Part shown: piece after piece, positions 34,387 to 45,452 of the stretch
Layout: every line of letters starts with the position of its first letter
Numbering within the stretch: position 1 is the first letter of the stretch
From: Spodoptera frugiperda
Taxonomy: Eukaryota; Arthropoda; Insecta; Lepidoptera; Noctuidae
Direction: 5' to 3'
NCBI RefSeq assembly: GCF_023101765.2
Contig: NC_064237.1
Location: 2,967,501 to 3,031,500, forward strand
Length of the DNA stretch: 64,000 bases
Position numbers and translations under genes: made by a program
Notes under the pieces: generated by a model
Told to the model about the DNA's origin: nothing
Database searches by the model: none
The model's input: the letters and a program-made list of their open reading frames with translations, nothing else

Positions 34387-34457
34387 CACCAACTGCATCA
34401 ATAACTTTGTAATCTCATATAAATATATGGGATTACAAAGTTATTTATGCAGTTGGT
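34387..34457. repeat. Hairpin, about 30-bp arms
   Basis: ACCAACTGCATCAATAACTT with TGTAATCTCATAT pairs with ATGGGATTACAAAGTTATTT and ATGCAGTTGGT, two mismatches. It continues into a TGGTGGTTGGTGG run. Small size and no ORF. Confidence 0.65.
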
Positions 34458-34460
34458 GGT

Positions 34461-34709
34461 TGGTGGTGGTTATAAATTTAATAGGTGTAGATAGGTACCT
34501 ACCATATGAGGCAAGGGAGGGGGTATAGGGTGGGTAAGAGAGACAGGGAGTGGGCTTTGAGAAAAACTGTGGCTGAAGCTCAAGAAGTAGTACCGGAAAA
34601 GAAAAAGAGGAAGACTACATATAAAAATAAGAAAATATCATAAGACCTTTAACAAAATTCGTTAGAAGTAGATGGTATCAAAAAGAAAGGCTCTACAAAA
34701 AGAAGTGAG
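34461..34709. other. Purine-rich stretch, nothing supported
   Basis: G- and A-rich (GGCAAGGGAGGGGGTATAGG, AGAGAGACAGGGAGTGGG, AAAAGAAAAAGAGGAAG). No splice-bounded frame is seen. Confidence 0.3.
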
Positions 34710-35265
34710 ATCCCATCAAAAACATCCTGTAAAAAACCCAAGTCTCGCAGCTCAGTCTTTCTACCGTCAAAAGTTGTGAGATCCATGTAATACCAAGTCG
34801 GTTAATCTATTTAGTGTCTACTTGAAGGACCTTTTGTCTTAAGTTATTACATAAGTTATTATCATGCCAATATTAAAAATATTTAACGTTTTAAACAAAT
34901 AGATCGACTTGGACATCGCATGAAAACAAAATGAATATTACAATATTATATTAGATTCTTTAGTCTCTCGCGCCTCACGCGATTGAAACTCTCGTTCCTG
35001 TTGGTCGCTGGCCCGTCGTGCTGTGTAGTGTGATACATACTAATAATCAAATCAAGCGATGTCCAAGTCGATCTATTTGTTTAAAACGTTAAATATTTTT
35101 AATATTGGCATGATAATAACTTATGTAATAACTTAAGACAGAAGGTCCTTCAAGTAGACACTAAATAGATTAACCGACTTGGTATTACATGGATCTCACA
35201 ACTTTTGACGGTAGAAAGACTGAGCTGCGAGACTTGGGTTTTTTACAGGATGTTTTTGATGGGAT
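34710..35265. mobile_element. Fold-back element 2 (210-bp arms)
   Basis: Arms at 34710-34919 and 35056-35265 are equal in length and inverted with about one mismatch, around a 136-bp loop. The ends are ATCCCATCAAAAACATCCTG and its complement. It has no ORF. The loop contains a GC-rich TCTCTCGCGCCTCACGCGAT stretch. Near identity of the arms implies recent activity or ongoing arm homogenisation. It shares ATCCCA...TGGGAT termini with fold-back element 1, so both were probably moved by the same transposase, which is not encoded here. Confidence 0.85.
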
Positions 35266-35350
35266 AGTTTATTCATACCCCTCGAAAGTCTTAGTTTAAA
35301 AGCTTTCTGTAGACGATAATATCATTGTTGACTTTTTTAGAGTGCTGCGA

Positions 35351-35396
35351 ATGTAGCATAGCATATCTATGTTATGCTATGCTACATTGCTGTTTA
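35351..35396. repeat. Hairpin at the edge of a family I remnant
   Basis: AATGTAGCATAGCATA pairs with TATGCTATGCTACATT around a short loop (TCTATGT). The CATAGCATA motif also occurs in family I elements. Confidence 0.6.
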
Positions 35397-35580
35397 TATG
35401 AAAAAATGCGTGCCATGAATGGCTTCTCTACTATCGATACATCACATACTCAAGCTGCATCTTCCTTGCACAGCGACGTAACTTAGTGGAAACGGTCACG
35501 TAATTCCACGGCTTAGCTATTACATCTTTTTAATATAGCTACATAACACATCTCTGGTGGAAGAGCAACCTCACTGTTAA
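35397..35580 (+). mobile_element. Repeat family I, right-hand portion
   Basis: AAATGCGTGCCATGAATGGC, ACTATCGATACATCACATAC, AGTGGAAACGGTCACG and ACATAACACATCTCTGGTGG with AAGAGCAACC. It matches the 3' half of the fuller copy at 48087-48383. Confidence 0.6.
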
Positions 35581-36500
35581 CCCACTATCAGTGGGTATGA
35601 AAACGAGTGACATTAGGTTGCGAAACAAAACTAACTTACCTACCTATATACTAAATTCATTATTTAAATCTAGAATAGAACTCTCGGAATACAAATAACT
35701 AAATACATTTTTATTACATTTCTAGCGAACTGTAAATTAACTAACAAGATCAATAGCTAGCCGGTAACTATAAGCCCTGCATCACTCACAGGCGTAATCC
35801 GCGGTAATTTAAATCACGGCCAGCGATTCAATTAATACCAATAAATTCTGCAGCTGACTGATGCCGGCTGCAAATAAAAACGGTCATTAAAATAAACTAT
35901 AAAATTCGTTTTCCACGAAAGTCTAGACTAAAATGTGGTGTGTGTGTGACTAATTTTACTAATGATGGTATAGTCGAAATGTAATGAACGGAAACCCAAT
36001 TGTATGATCATATTTTTTTTGTAAGTCTCTCAGAATTGTTGAACCACCCATGAATTTCAATAAATAAAATAATCTTCTAAATATTTTTTCTTTACAAATC
36101 ACTTAGTAAAAACTGAATGTCGTCACGGACATAACTGAATCAAATAAATTTTCTAGAACTCTGGCAACATTTGCACGGTAATACCCCATACCCCAACGGA
36201 TGTGAGGTTGCCAGCGCGAAAAAAGGTAGACAGTTGATAAATAGCCAGTTTTCTTTTAATTTCCTGCGTAGACACGCACGATAAATATTAGTCAAACGTA
36301 CAAGTTTTTGCAAATATCTAGGTCAAAGAATTTAGGTTCAAAGCTAGCTAGACTAAAAGGTGAAAACATTAGGTAAGGTATAAAAAAATCTAATAACATT
36401 CCAGACAACATTTTTCAATTGTAACTTCGATGAAAATACATTTAGACATACCTAGGCTCTTTTCTTTTTTAATATCCAAAACATGTGGCGTAGTTATGTA
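35581..36500. other. No supported feature
   Basis: Nothing supported. Confidence 0.4.
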
Positions 36501-36501
36501 G

Positions 36502-36780
36502 TACTAGTGGTCGCCTAGTGGTCGAAATTCGACCATATACGATTTAATTTACAATACCACTTAACATACGTTCAAGGATAATTTTTATTTAACGAATTAG
36601 TTTTGTAAAATTCTAATTAATATATTTTGACGCATCATGAATAACCAAACCTCCTTCAATGAGAAACCTCTTTTCATATGAGACGTGAGAATATCATCGC
36701 AATGTCTATCAATTTCGACGTTTTGTCAAATACGATACTATGCATGGTAGTGTGTGTAATGTTTTATTTATTGATTTAAT
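36502..36780 (+). mobile_element. Repeat family J, copy 1
   Basis: It begins TACTAGTGGTCGCCTAGTGG with the palindrome GGTCGAAATTCGACC and ends GTTTTATTTATTGATTTAAT. It is very similar along its length to 57132-57430, except for a central segment around 36590-36630. No coding is seen. Confidence 0.8.
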
Positions 36781-36921
36781 GTACTTTACGCACATTTCAT
36801 ATCAATTAACTTTTGAAAGACATATTTTTCTTAGGAAATTTTCTTATTGAAATTATTCGTACCTTATGAGAAATTTATGATTCGGGGCTCGAGTATACGA
36901 TGTATTTATAGTAGGGAATCC

Positions 36922-37095
36922 ATCCCTAGCACACATCCATAGCACACATCTATAGCACGCATCTTTCCATATAAGAAACATAGCTGAGTTGAGCCCGTTT
37001 CCACCAGTACTAAGCTACGAACATGATTGGTGGAAGCCAAACGCATTCATAGCAACGCAGCATAGCACAAATCTGATGGAAAAGCACCCTTACAA
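36922..37095 (+). mobile_element. Repeat family I, rearranged copy
   Basis: CATCCATAGCACACATCTAT, CCGTTTCCACCAGTACTAAG, ATTGGTGGAAGCCAAACGCA and the end GCATAGCACAAATCTGATGG with AAAAGCACCC. Parts run in the opposite order to 48087-48383. Confidence 0.55.
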
Positions 37096-37454
37096 CCATA
37101 AACCAAAAAGATACTCTTATTAAACTCAAACCCTAAGTTAATCCGAACTAAATGAAAACGTATATCACCACCATTGTAGCAGTGATGCAATAAATTCATC
37201 ACAATTACGTTGTTCCAGTATTTCTCCTATACCTAAATGTTTCCCGATAAACCGTCACGCTGCGAGATTTATTGCCAGCGCTAAAAATTGTTACAATCTT
37301 TTAAAACGTTTAGCTCGCTAGCTCTAGGCTAAGTGCTTTAGTGACTTTGTTGTATTTTCTAGCTGGGCAACTAAATGGTATTTGTTTCGTATGTGGAGTA
37401 AGATCTATTGTTATGTCCGGTAAAGGAGATACGTGTCTTCTAAAGCAACCTTTT
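37096..37454. other. No supported feature
   Basis: Nothing supported. A family E scrap (GACGAGGCACCTGATGATAA then GCGAT) follows at about 37477-37502. Confidence 0.35.
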
Positions 37455-37762
37455 TAGGGAATAGCCAAACGAGCAGACGAGGCACCTGATGATAAGCGAT
37501 GTTATATTAAGATATGTTATTGCGAAAAAACAAGTAAGCCCGGTTGATCAACTCTAATCACGTGTAAATAAAACTCATGATAAGTGTCAGCTAAATTGTT
37601 ACATCTGTCTTCCCAGTCCTTATGCACAAAGAAAAATGTAAAAACACGCTTTTAATCCTAATTCCTACTAACATTAACTAAAAATAAAGGTAAACTCGAA
37701 GTTTTTGAAGTCGTAAACTTTCGGATTTATAACTTAGTAACTTTTTTCAAAGGCTGGTGAGT

Positions 37763-37890
37763 CATCTTCTCCCGCCTTGGGCGAGGCGAGAGGGAGTCTC
37801 AGACTCTTACTGACTAAAAACCACCCCGTTCCTACTCCTGCTTTTCAAGCCGGAGCCCCGGTAACTCGCTATACAGTTCACAGTTCAGGG
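37763..37890 (+). mobile_element. Repeat family A copy, joined to a dispersed repeat tail
   Basis: CATCTTCTCCCGCCTTGGGC, GAGGCGAGAGGGAGTCTCAG, CACCCCGTTCCTACTCCTGC and AGCCGGAGCCCCGGTAACTC. From about 37890 to 38025 it continues into another moth repeat (ACTACTGGACGGATTTAGAT, TTTATCCGGGGAACGCGAGT). Confidence 0.75.
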
Positions 37891-38470
37891 TAAATTTCTT
37901 ACTTAACTACTGGACGGATTTAGATAAAAGTTACAGAGATAGATTTATAGTATGGAATAATGGGGTAATTTTTATCCGGGGAACGCGAGTCAACCCGCTG
38001 AGTGAAGCGAGTCTAGTTATAAACTGCTCTAATGGCTAGCCATAAACATTAGTGGCCAGTCGTAAATGTCACGCGTACACTTTTAATAACTTGCAACCTT
38101 TATGGTGTTTGATTTTAGAAATCTCATGTTATGGGGAAGTTTGTATGGCGGAGCGTGACACGTTGTGCAGACAAGAACGTGACTCGAATAATAGGTGGAA
38201 TATGGGGTATAGAAAACATACTGGAAATTGTCTTTAACATAAGGTTTTTGTGCTTGAAAAACGGGAATGGGAAATAAAATAAAAGCGTTTTATTAACGAA
38301 AGTCTGTTTTCTATTACCTGTTTATGGTTTTGATAATATCGGAGTATGTTTTAAATCTTTCAATTAGGAAAGCGTTACACTTGATCGTACGTTTCATTTG
38401 CTATAAAACGGATTAAATAGTAAATTGTGTGGTATATATCTGTACCCTGAGTATGAGTTTGCATTACGTA

Positions 38471-38550
38471 GAAACGAGAGCATGTTCGGCGCTCTGATTG
38501 GTTGTTTCATTCAAGCCGGCCTATCAGAGCGCCGAACACGGTCTGGTTTC
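38471..38550. repeat. GC-rich hairpin, about 31-bp arms
   Basis: AAACGAGAGCATGTTCGGCG and CTCTGATTGG pair with CCTATCAGAGCGCCGAACAC and GGTCTGGTTT around an 18-nt loop, with few mismatches. It stands out against AT-rich flanks. No ORF; possibly a very short MITE end pair. Confidence 0.65.
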
Positions 38551-38990
38551 GTTTTCAATCATTAATTTAGATTCATTATTTGTTAATTCGTTATTTCATT
38601 TCGATTACTTTAAACGTAAAACAAACTTATACTATCTGATTTCCAGCATTAGTTATTACATTATTTTTACAAAGGACTCGCGTCATATCACTAAAACTAT
38701 AAATGCTCTAAACTAAACAGATTTCCACCAAGGACGTAACCTTGCACAAATAACATTAACTAACTAGCACACGTTGACATTACGTCGTAACTCCCACAGG
38801 AATAAACATTAGTTTAAACACTACGTGGCTCACTGCAGTGTCTTAATTAATGATGATTGAGATATTGCATTTTAAGATTTTTCGTTAATGGTACAAGGTA
38901 TATTTTTGTGGAATATAAATTAATAATATATCAATGTTTCTTATCCTTGTCGGAAAATAAAATACTCACTATGCAAAATCCACTTTTTGC
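38551..38990. other. No supported feature
   Basis: Nothing supported. Confidence 0.4.
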
Positions 38991-38994
38991 CATT

Positions 38995-39083
38995 CGAGGG
39001 TGTCATGTGTATGTTAACTTGTATGTTTGTAAACGCATCCACGATACAGGAGAAAATTCGAATGTAGGACAATGTTTTCCGGT
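38995..39083 (+). mobile_element. Repeat family B, 3' half
   Basis: GAGGGTGTCATGTGTATGTT, TTGTATGTTTGTAAACGCAT, CCACGATACAGGAGAAAATT and GTAGGACAATGTT. The head is absent; an inverted family A copy follows at once, as at 32086. Confidence 0.65.
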
Positions 39084-39084
39084 G

Positions 39085-39236
39085 CTGCAAGCTGCCTTCG
39101 AAGCTGCAAAGTGCCTAGCGGGTTGCAGGGGCTCCGGCTTAAAAAGCAGGAGTAGGAACGGGTTGGTTTTTTGTTAGTAAGAGTCCTATTGCCTCACCGA
39201 AGGCGGGAAAAGTCATTGGATGATTTCCCCTCACTA
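39085..39236 (-). mobile_element. Repeat family A copy
   Basis: The plus strand shows GTGCCTAGCGGGTTGCAGGG, GCTCCGGCTTAAAAAGCAGG, AGTAGGAACGGGTTGGTTTT and CCGAAGGCGGGAAAAGTCAT. It is internally shortened. Open frames across 38857-39333 derive from the repeats. Confidence 0.7.
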
Positions 39237-39577
39237 AAAAAGGTAATTTTAAAAAAATCAATAGATTAAATACCTGAAATAAGTATGATAATAATAAGTT
39301 TTTAAGATTCAGTAATGAAGAAACCTCTACCATTTATCTATGTAAATCGCTTAGTCTCAAAGACAAGAACGCGACCTTGCACAAATTACTATGAAGTGTA
39401 CATTAACTCGCAGTCACATTCTCGCCAGCCCTTGGTGGGAAGCTGGCATGAATTTTACATTACACGTGCTAAAATATAAATCTTCGTAGTATGAGTACCA
39501 CAGGAAACAGTCTGTTCAAAACACATCATTTAACGTGTCAATCTTGTTACTAAAGTACTCATTACTCAATAAACGTA

Positions 39578-39715
39578 ATGTTACGCCTTTATCCTTGAAG
39601 GGGTTAGCAGAGGTGCACATTACGGCACGTAATGCAATTGTACAATGTACACCTACTTTTCACCATTTGTGTAATAAGTCTCATGTAATATGATGATATT
39701 ATTACAAGAAAAAAG
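39578..39715 (-). mobile_element. Repeat family C fragment
   Basis: The plus strand shows TTACGCCTTTATCCTTGAAG, GGGTTAGCAGAGGTGCACAT, TACGGCACGTAATGC, ACAATGTACACCTACTTTTC and TAAGTCTCATGTAATATGAT. Confidence 0.65.
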
Positions 39716-40419
39716 GTGTAGATAGGTTATAAGCGCTCAAAACATTAAAATATGTGTTTGAAGTATGTGTTTCGATATTGGAAAATAGAGAAGAGCGTTG
39801 TTTTGTAACATCTCACACTCCCTTTAAAGTGTCACGCATTATGTTAAAGGGAAATCCAATTATGACATCTCCTATTTGTATTAGCTTCATGGTCCCATGC
39901 ATATCTACTGGTCCATGTCTAAAGGCCAAACCAATTTCAAAATTGCTACCATTATGTAATTCAAAGTCCGAGTAATTATTCCGAAAAAGGATCTCTATTC
40001 CTAAAGGACCCGAACAATTCCCATCAAAACAAAAAGCGAGAACATTTATTTAACGAAATAACAAAAGTAAAAACCTTTTTGTTGTATTATACATCAGCAA
40101 CGTGTCCCATACATCAGGGAAATAAAAAGAAGGAGGAAAATGAGTGTGTTCACAACTGCTCCATTCCCATTCCACTGATTATTTTCCGGCAACACTAATT
40201 ATTTAACTTGGTTAACTTTTAATGATAGCCGGGAGCGATGAAATTGTACGAACTAGTGCAACTAAAATGTTGGATTTTTGTGTTCAAATGTTTGTTACAT
40301 TTGTGATTATGTTGGATTAGTGATATTTTTTATGCTTTCGGAGGATTTAAGGGTGGAAAATCTAGGTTAGCATAGGTTAAAGTGTTTCAGATTATTTTAA
40401 GGGAGCCAATTATCCAATG
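39716..40419. other. No supported gene; contains a 24-nt match to 3035-3058
   Basis: 39835-39858 is identical to the reverse complement of 3035-3058. In both places the shared bases lie in open frames reading RIMLKGNP. Nothing else is recognised; a shortened family A scrap follows at 40420-40473. Confidence 0.35.
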
Positions 40420-40874
40420 CCTATTCCTACCTTGGGTGAGGTGAGAGTGTTAGACTCTCACTGAGTAAAAACCATCAACAAACCACCATCAATCAACCAA
40501 CCAGTTTATTCGTTTCCATGAATTAGAACTTGAAGTTAACATCAAAGTTTCTTAAAGTATCGCAGTCCAATACATTTTAAACTTTAGTTTTTTTTTAACT
40601 TTCAAAATAGTAGCAGTTTCACCCCTTCACCATAATTTACCCATAAAAGTTATTTAAACACTAATCGAGGCGAATCACGTTTGAGAATGTTCTTAAACAT
40701 GAGTTTAAGTTAACATGAGGTTGAACTTTACAAATTGAATCGCTATAACTTTACGATTACTTTGAAACTTTCCCTTTTATTTATACAGTGTAAGTAGTTA
40801 TGAATTATTATTGACTTTATGTGTACTGTTATTGTGTTTATAAAGATATTGTTTTTATACTTGTTATGTTTTTA

Positions 40875-40985
40875 TAATTGACTGTTGATGTAGCGAAAGT
40901 GGTATGTAAGAGTCGTAGCAATTGGCGTTCCATTGTCTCTGCCTACACCATGGGAGAAAGGCGTGGAGGTATGTATGTTTTTATT
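40875..40985 (+). mobile_element. LINE ORF2 C-terminal fragment, second copy
   Basis: It reads RSNWRSIVSAYTMGERRGGM followed by a TATGTATG tail, matching 4083-4195. It is directly followed by a family B piece (about 40990-41075: CTCTTTGTGTGATCCACAAT, TTGTTGTTTCGGGTTTGTGT). Confidence 0.55.
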
Positions 40986-41083
40986 ATTTACGCAATGTAT
41001 ATTGGGTTCGGAGCTCTTTGTGTGATCCACAATTTGTTGTTTCGGGTTTGTGTGTGATGTATTTGTGAACACATCGGTCGCAG

Positions 41084-41155
41084 TAGGTTTGACCCACAGA
41101 GCAGATAAAAGAGGTTTATCTGTTTACATCTTTTATCTGTTCTGTGGATTGACCT
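41084..41155. repeat. Hairpin with 27-29-bp arms
   Basis: AGGTTTGACCCACAGAGCAG with ATAAAAGA pairs imperfectly with TCTTTTATCTGTTCTGTGGA and TTGACCT. The innermost 18 bp have one mismatch. Confidence 0.6.
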
Positions 41156-41399
41156 AATTTAAGACAGAAAGTCAGTGTCAATCCTATAAGTAGGTACGTC
41201 GGTTTTTGTACTGACTTGTTACTAATGCAATTAATAAAATGTCGAGGTAGACAGCACCGCTAAAGTCTCATGATAGTTATTCTAAAAAGATCTAAATGTT
41301 AAAATATTTCTAGCTAAGTTGTTTTCGAGTCTAAAATTGGGACTAGGGTTATAAAAAAGGCCAACTTCTCCGTCATCCCGTCACAATTTCACACTATTC

Positions 41400-41620
41400 T
41401 ATAATAAAAAAATAAGTCGGGTTTTCCTTCCTGATGCTATAACTACAGAACTCACGAACCGATTTCCACAGTTTTGCATTTGTTGGAAAGGTCTAAGGCT
41501 CCGTGAGGTCTACAGCAAAGAAAATTCTGGAAAAAATCAAGAGAAAAGCGGGAAATCAGCGAAAATCATTAATGGCGAAACGGAATTCGCCGAGTTTGCT
41601 AGTCTAATTATAAAGATGAA
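41400..41620 (+). mobile_element. Lepidopteran dispersed repeat
   Basis: AGTCGGGTTTTCCTTCCTGA, CTCACGAACCGATTTCCACA, GGTCTAAGGCTCCGTGAGGT, GCGGGAAATCAGCGAAAATC and GAATTCGCCGAGTTTGCTAG. I recall it as a common moth repeat end; class uncertain. Confidence 0.45.
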
Positions 41621-42004
41621 TAATACTATTGATAAAAAAAAAACTTCTATCAGGACCCTTATAGTAAAAACCTTTCATAAAAAGACATAAAATAATTACA
41701 GCTACTTCATTTTCTTCAGACCAAAAACTTAAATTTCACAGCAAAATGTTGAAGTTAAGTTCTCGTCAGTGAACTGCATTCGTGATTTGATTACCATAAC
41801 ATGAATATTGATAGCATTGCCTTAAGTTGGCATTCAATTTGTGCAGCTCCGGTGAAGAGATGCAAATTATCTGGCTTTAGTAAAGACGGAGGGAAATACT
41901 TTTCTAATAGATGCAGTTACTAGCAATTAGTTGGTGTACTGTCTTTATGTCTTAATTTTATTTATATTTGTGGTTATGTTGTTAATTGAACAGTCTACTA
42001 CTGA

Positions 42005-42130
42005 GTTTTTTTTTCGAAAAACTGGAAAAAAACCATTAATATTTTGCCCGACTTAGGAATCGACCCCAAGACCTTGTCCCTTAGCCATTGTCTAGCCGTA
42101 TGTGACCACTCGACCAACGAGGCAGTCAGT
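42005..42130 (-). mobile_element. Repeat family C-like SINE head
   Basis: The minus strand has GCCTCGTTGGTCGAGTGGTC (a tRNA-like 5' end with A-box) and the B-box GGGGTCGATTCC. The body is missing. Confidence 0.55.
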
Positions 42131-42221
42131 TATATTTGTCAGTTTCAGTTGAACAATCAATATAACCCGGATACGTACAAAGACATTGATAATATCATTA
42201 TTATTTAGTTCTCATGACTTC

Positions 42222-42345
42222 TGCCAGCAATTTCGCCCGCGTTCCCGTGGGATAAAAATTAACCTATCACGCAAGTTAGCTCATACCCTGTCTGTACACC
42301 AAATTTCATCAAAATCCGTTCACAAATAAACTTTTACATTTATAA
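42222..42345. mobile_element. Lepidopteran dispersed repeat end
   Basis: AGCAATTTCGCCCGCGTTCC, CGTGGGATAAAAATTAACCT, TACACCAAATTTCATCAAAA and TCCGTTC. It is related to 5327-5490 in kind. Confidence 0.45.
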
Positions 42346-44817
42346 AATTAGTGTGAAATATACTATACAAACAGATAAAACGTGGAACGCCAATCAATGA
42401 AACCACGGCGTAAATAATTAACTACAAACAACAGCCGCCAAACTGTCACAAGTAAATTGAATCTTCGGGACAGCTCTTAAATATTTCGGAGGACAAATCC
42501 GAATGTCGATGCCACGGCAACCCTAATCTCGCAGGTAGAACTAACTATTAAAACTAAGGTATTATGCAAATACCTCTCACGGGACGACTTTAGACATCAA
42601 GTCCCAACCAACCTCAATAAATATGGAAGGATTGAGAAACTTCTGTCCGTATCTCATGGCTGCTAATAAAACTCAGCAGGATAATTGATTTTTAGCTTAA
42701 AATATGAGTAAAATGTCTTACCTTGAAGCGTGGCCTTTGCTTTGCAGCTTAAATTAAATCCTCAGAAAGGCATTTGTCTTGTTCAGGATTGTAAAATGGG
42801 TCAGAAATTGTTTTGACTAAAGGTCGATGAATTACTGAGGTAGCTATTTTATTAGAATAGATACCTACTTATTCTCAGTCTCTGATAGGTACTAGGTACG
42901 TAATTGAAGAAAAGCTAATTAGATTAAATACAATTTGTATTTTGCAAATAAAGTAGGTTAGGTAAGAGTTTCAGTCTATTTCAGGATTGAATCAGAATAC
43001 GACATAAAATATGGATTTTTCGGAATGTTGTAGGCAATTCCAATATTCCATCTATTAATATTCAGCCATTGGGAGGCTCCAGGCCAATCCGATACGTTAC
43101 ATTGTTGCCAGAGATAACATGATCTAAAAATGGAAAACATAAAAAAATAATTTGTTTTGTAGTGTTTACATGTTTTGATATACGATATAGGAAATAATTA
43201 CTTAACCTAATGTTGGTCTCATTATTCCACAGCTAAAACGATAAAAATATAGTTCTATCTAGATACTCTTTTACAAAATATTACATGAACTAACCATTTC
43301 ATGATTTTAATATTGGAATCTAATTTACCTTCCCAAAAATGGTATAAGCAAAATCTGGGCCAGAAATTCCCCAAAAAAATTGATTTACAGCTGCTATCCA
43401 TTATAAAGTACAACGTATCCATCACTGGACTTGGCTTCATAACCGAATTACGGCACCGGGAGTATCATAAAGATATTAAAACTCCCCAAAGGATTTATTA
43501 AAAGTCCGCTGAAGCTCGCCACTCTTACAAAGCATGGTAATATTACAAAATGAATTTTCAGTTTAGTCGGTAATTTTATAAACTAATTAGCATGTACCTG
43601 CGGTCAGTCTGGCGTGTTGTTGGTTTAATAAACTGAATTAATTTCGTGGTTTGAGGTTATGTCCATAATTATATGCCTTCACTCCACATAAAAACATGTC
43701 CTGGTATGTTTCATGCTGGTAAATGAAAATTGGAGGCGTCGATTTTTGGTCAATTTTACCTGACGTACAGTCAGGTAAACGTACCTAACGGATCACATAA
43801 CGTTATTGCGTGTATTTTTTATTGTGTACCTACCTACCTATTTACAAACCAAAAAAGTTACACCATGTTTCTTCTTTGAATATTTCCAGAAGCCCAAGAA
43901 GATGTTCGATTATAAATTTCTATCCAAACCTAATAAAACAGCAAAAACACCTATTCTCAGTCCATTGACTCAAAAGACAAAATAAATTGAGTGCCAACAC
44001 AGAATTATGGTGCCATTCAGCTAAATAGGCGTTTCAAGTTCCATGCATCAGTGGTGTGGTTCGCTGGTCACAATAATCGCTTTGGAAAAATGCCAGAAAA
44101 TCTATGATGTACTTTCTGGTGATACCTTGGCACTGGACGACATCAGGCGAAGTATGAAACGATTCCAGCTGTGTGGAAATTGTGAACATGTGCAAAACAC
44201 GTGGTTTTCATGGACAAATTAATGCACGGTGTGCCAATGTAGATATTTGTAGATTATTTTTTTTATGATGTTGGTACCTAACTAACATTGATATAGGGAG
44301 ATTAATGACTGTCGTTTTTCGTAATTTCATAATTTGTTGTAACAAGGTAACGCTCATACCTTATATCAACTGTAAATTAGTGGGACGAGCTTGTCCCATC
44401 AAAAAAGTGCTATGAACACACACAATAAATAGTATTCCATATTCTAAATCTAGAATAGTGGATAGCTATTCAGATGTTAATGCTAATAGGTACATATATT
44501 CTGTACATTTGTTTCCTAACACTTATGTGTTTTAGTAGTACTAAAACTATTTAAAGTTGATGTTTACAATTTGGTAAATGATTTTTAGGAGTCATAATAA
44601 ATGATGAACGATGCCGGAGTCACTGTACCATGAAATATTGTATTTTCGTGTGATAATTCGTTCTGGTTTCTTAGTGTCAATAATAAACAGTTAATAATCG
44701 TAACTTACGTTTAAAAATATCTTTTCCTCGATGTATATTTACTATGGTAAATATGAAGTTTTAAACCGGTGTATGTTCGGTTGGATATAGAGCCTAGATT
44801 GATAGAAAACGCACTTA
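42346..44817. other. No supported feature
   Basis: 2.5 kb with no clear gene. A coding-like but stop-broken stretch at about 44020-44240 may be decayed repeat coding. Nothing I can name. Confidence 0.35.
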
Positions 44818-44938
44818 CCGCCGCACTCAGAGTCATTTAATGGTTACTTAATCCAATCCTTAGCAATTGTTTTAGGAACAAAATCTTTACTAAGGAATAG
44901 TTAAGGTAATAATTAAATGATTCTGAATGCGACAGCTA
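44818..44938. mobile_element. Repeat family H, complete MITE-like copy
   Basis: The ends are CCGCCGCACTCAGAGTCATT with TAATGGTTACTTAA and the inverted GGTAATAATTAAATGATTCT with GAATGCGACAG. The centre has ATCCTTAGCAATTGTTTTAG / TTTACTAAGGAATAG. About 120 bp, no ORF. Relatives are at 33152 and 54089. Confidence 0.7.
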
Positions 44939-45247
44939 CCTATATAGAGGAGGTTTACAGAAGCAGCAATGACTGACACGGGTTGTTGCTAAGCACCTAT
45001 AACATATTGGCTTATACAAGAAATATCTATTAGTTCTCTTCGAAATAAGATAAAAGCCCTCCCATTCCATCAATACAAAACTGACTGAGCTCCCGACACC
45101 TCAATCAATCAATCAAACCTGCCAATCCTGCTGCCCACTACTTGACACGGGACTAATTGCTATTTGGCTTAAATATTATCATCATTTAGTTAAAAGGTGC
45201 TAATTTTCCTTCTGTGCAGTTAAGATTGGGAAATTATTAATAATTGA

Positions 45248-45452
<205 letters not shown>

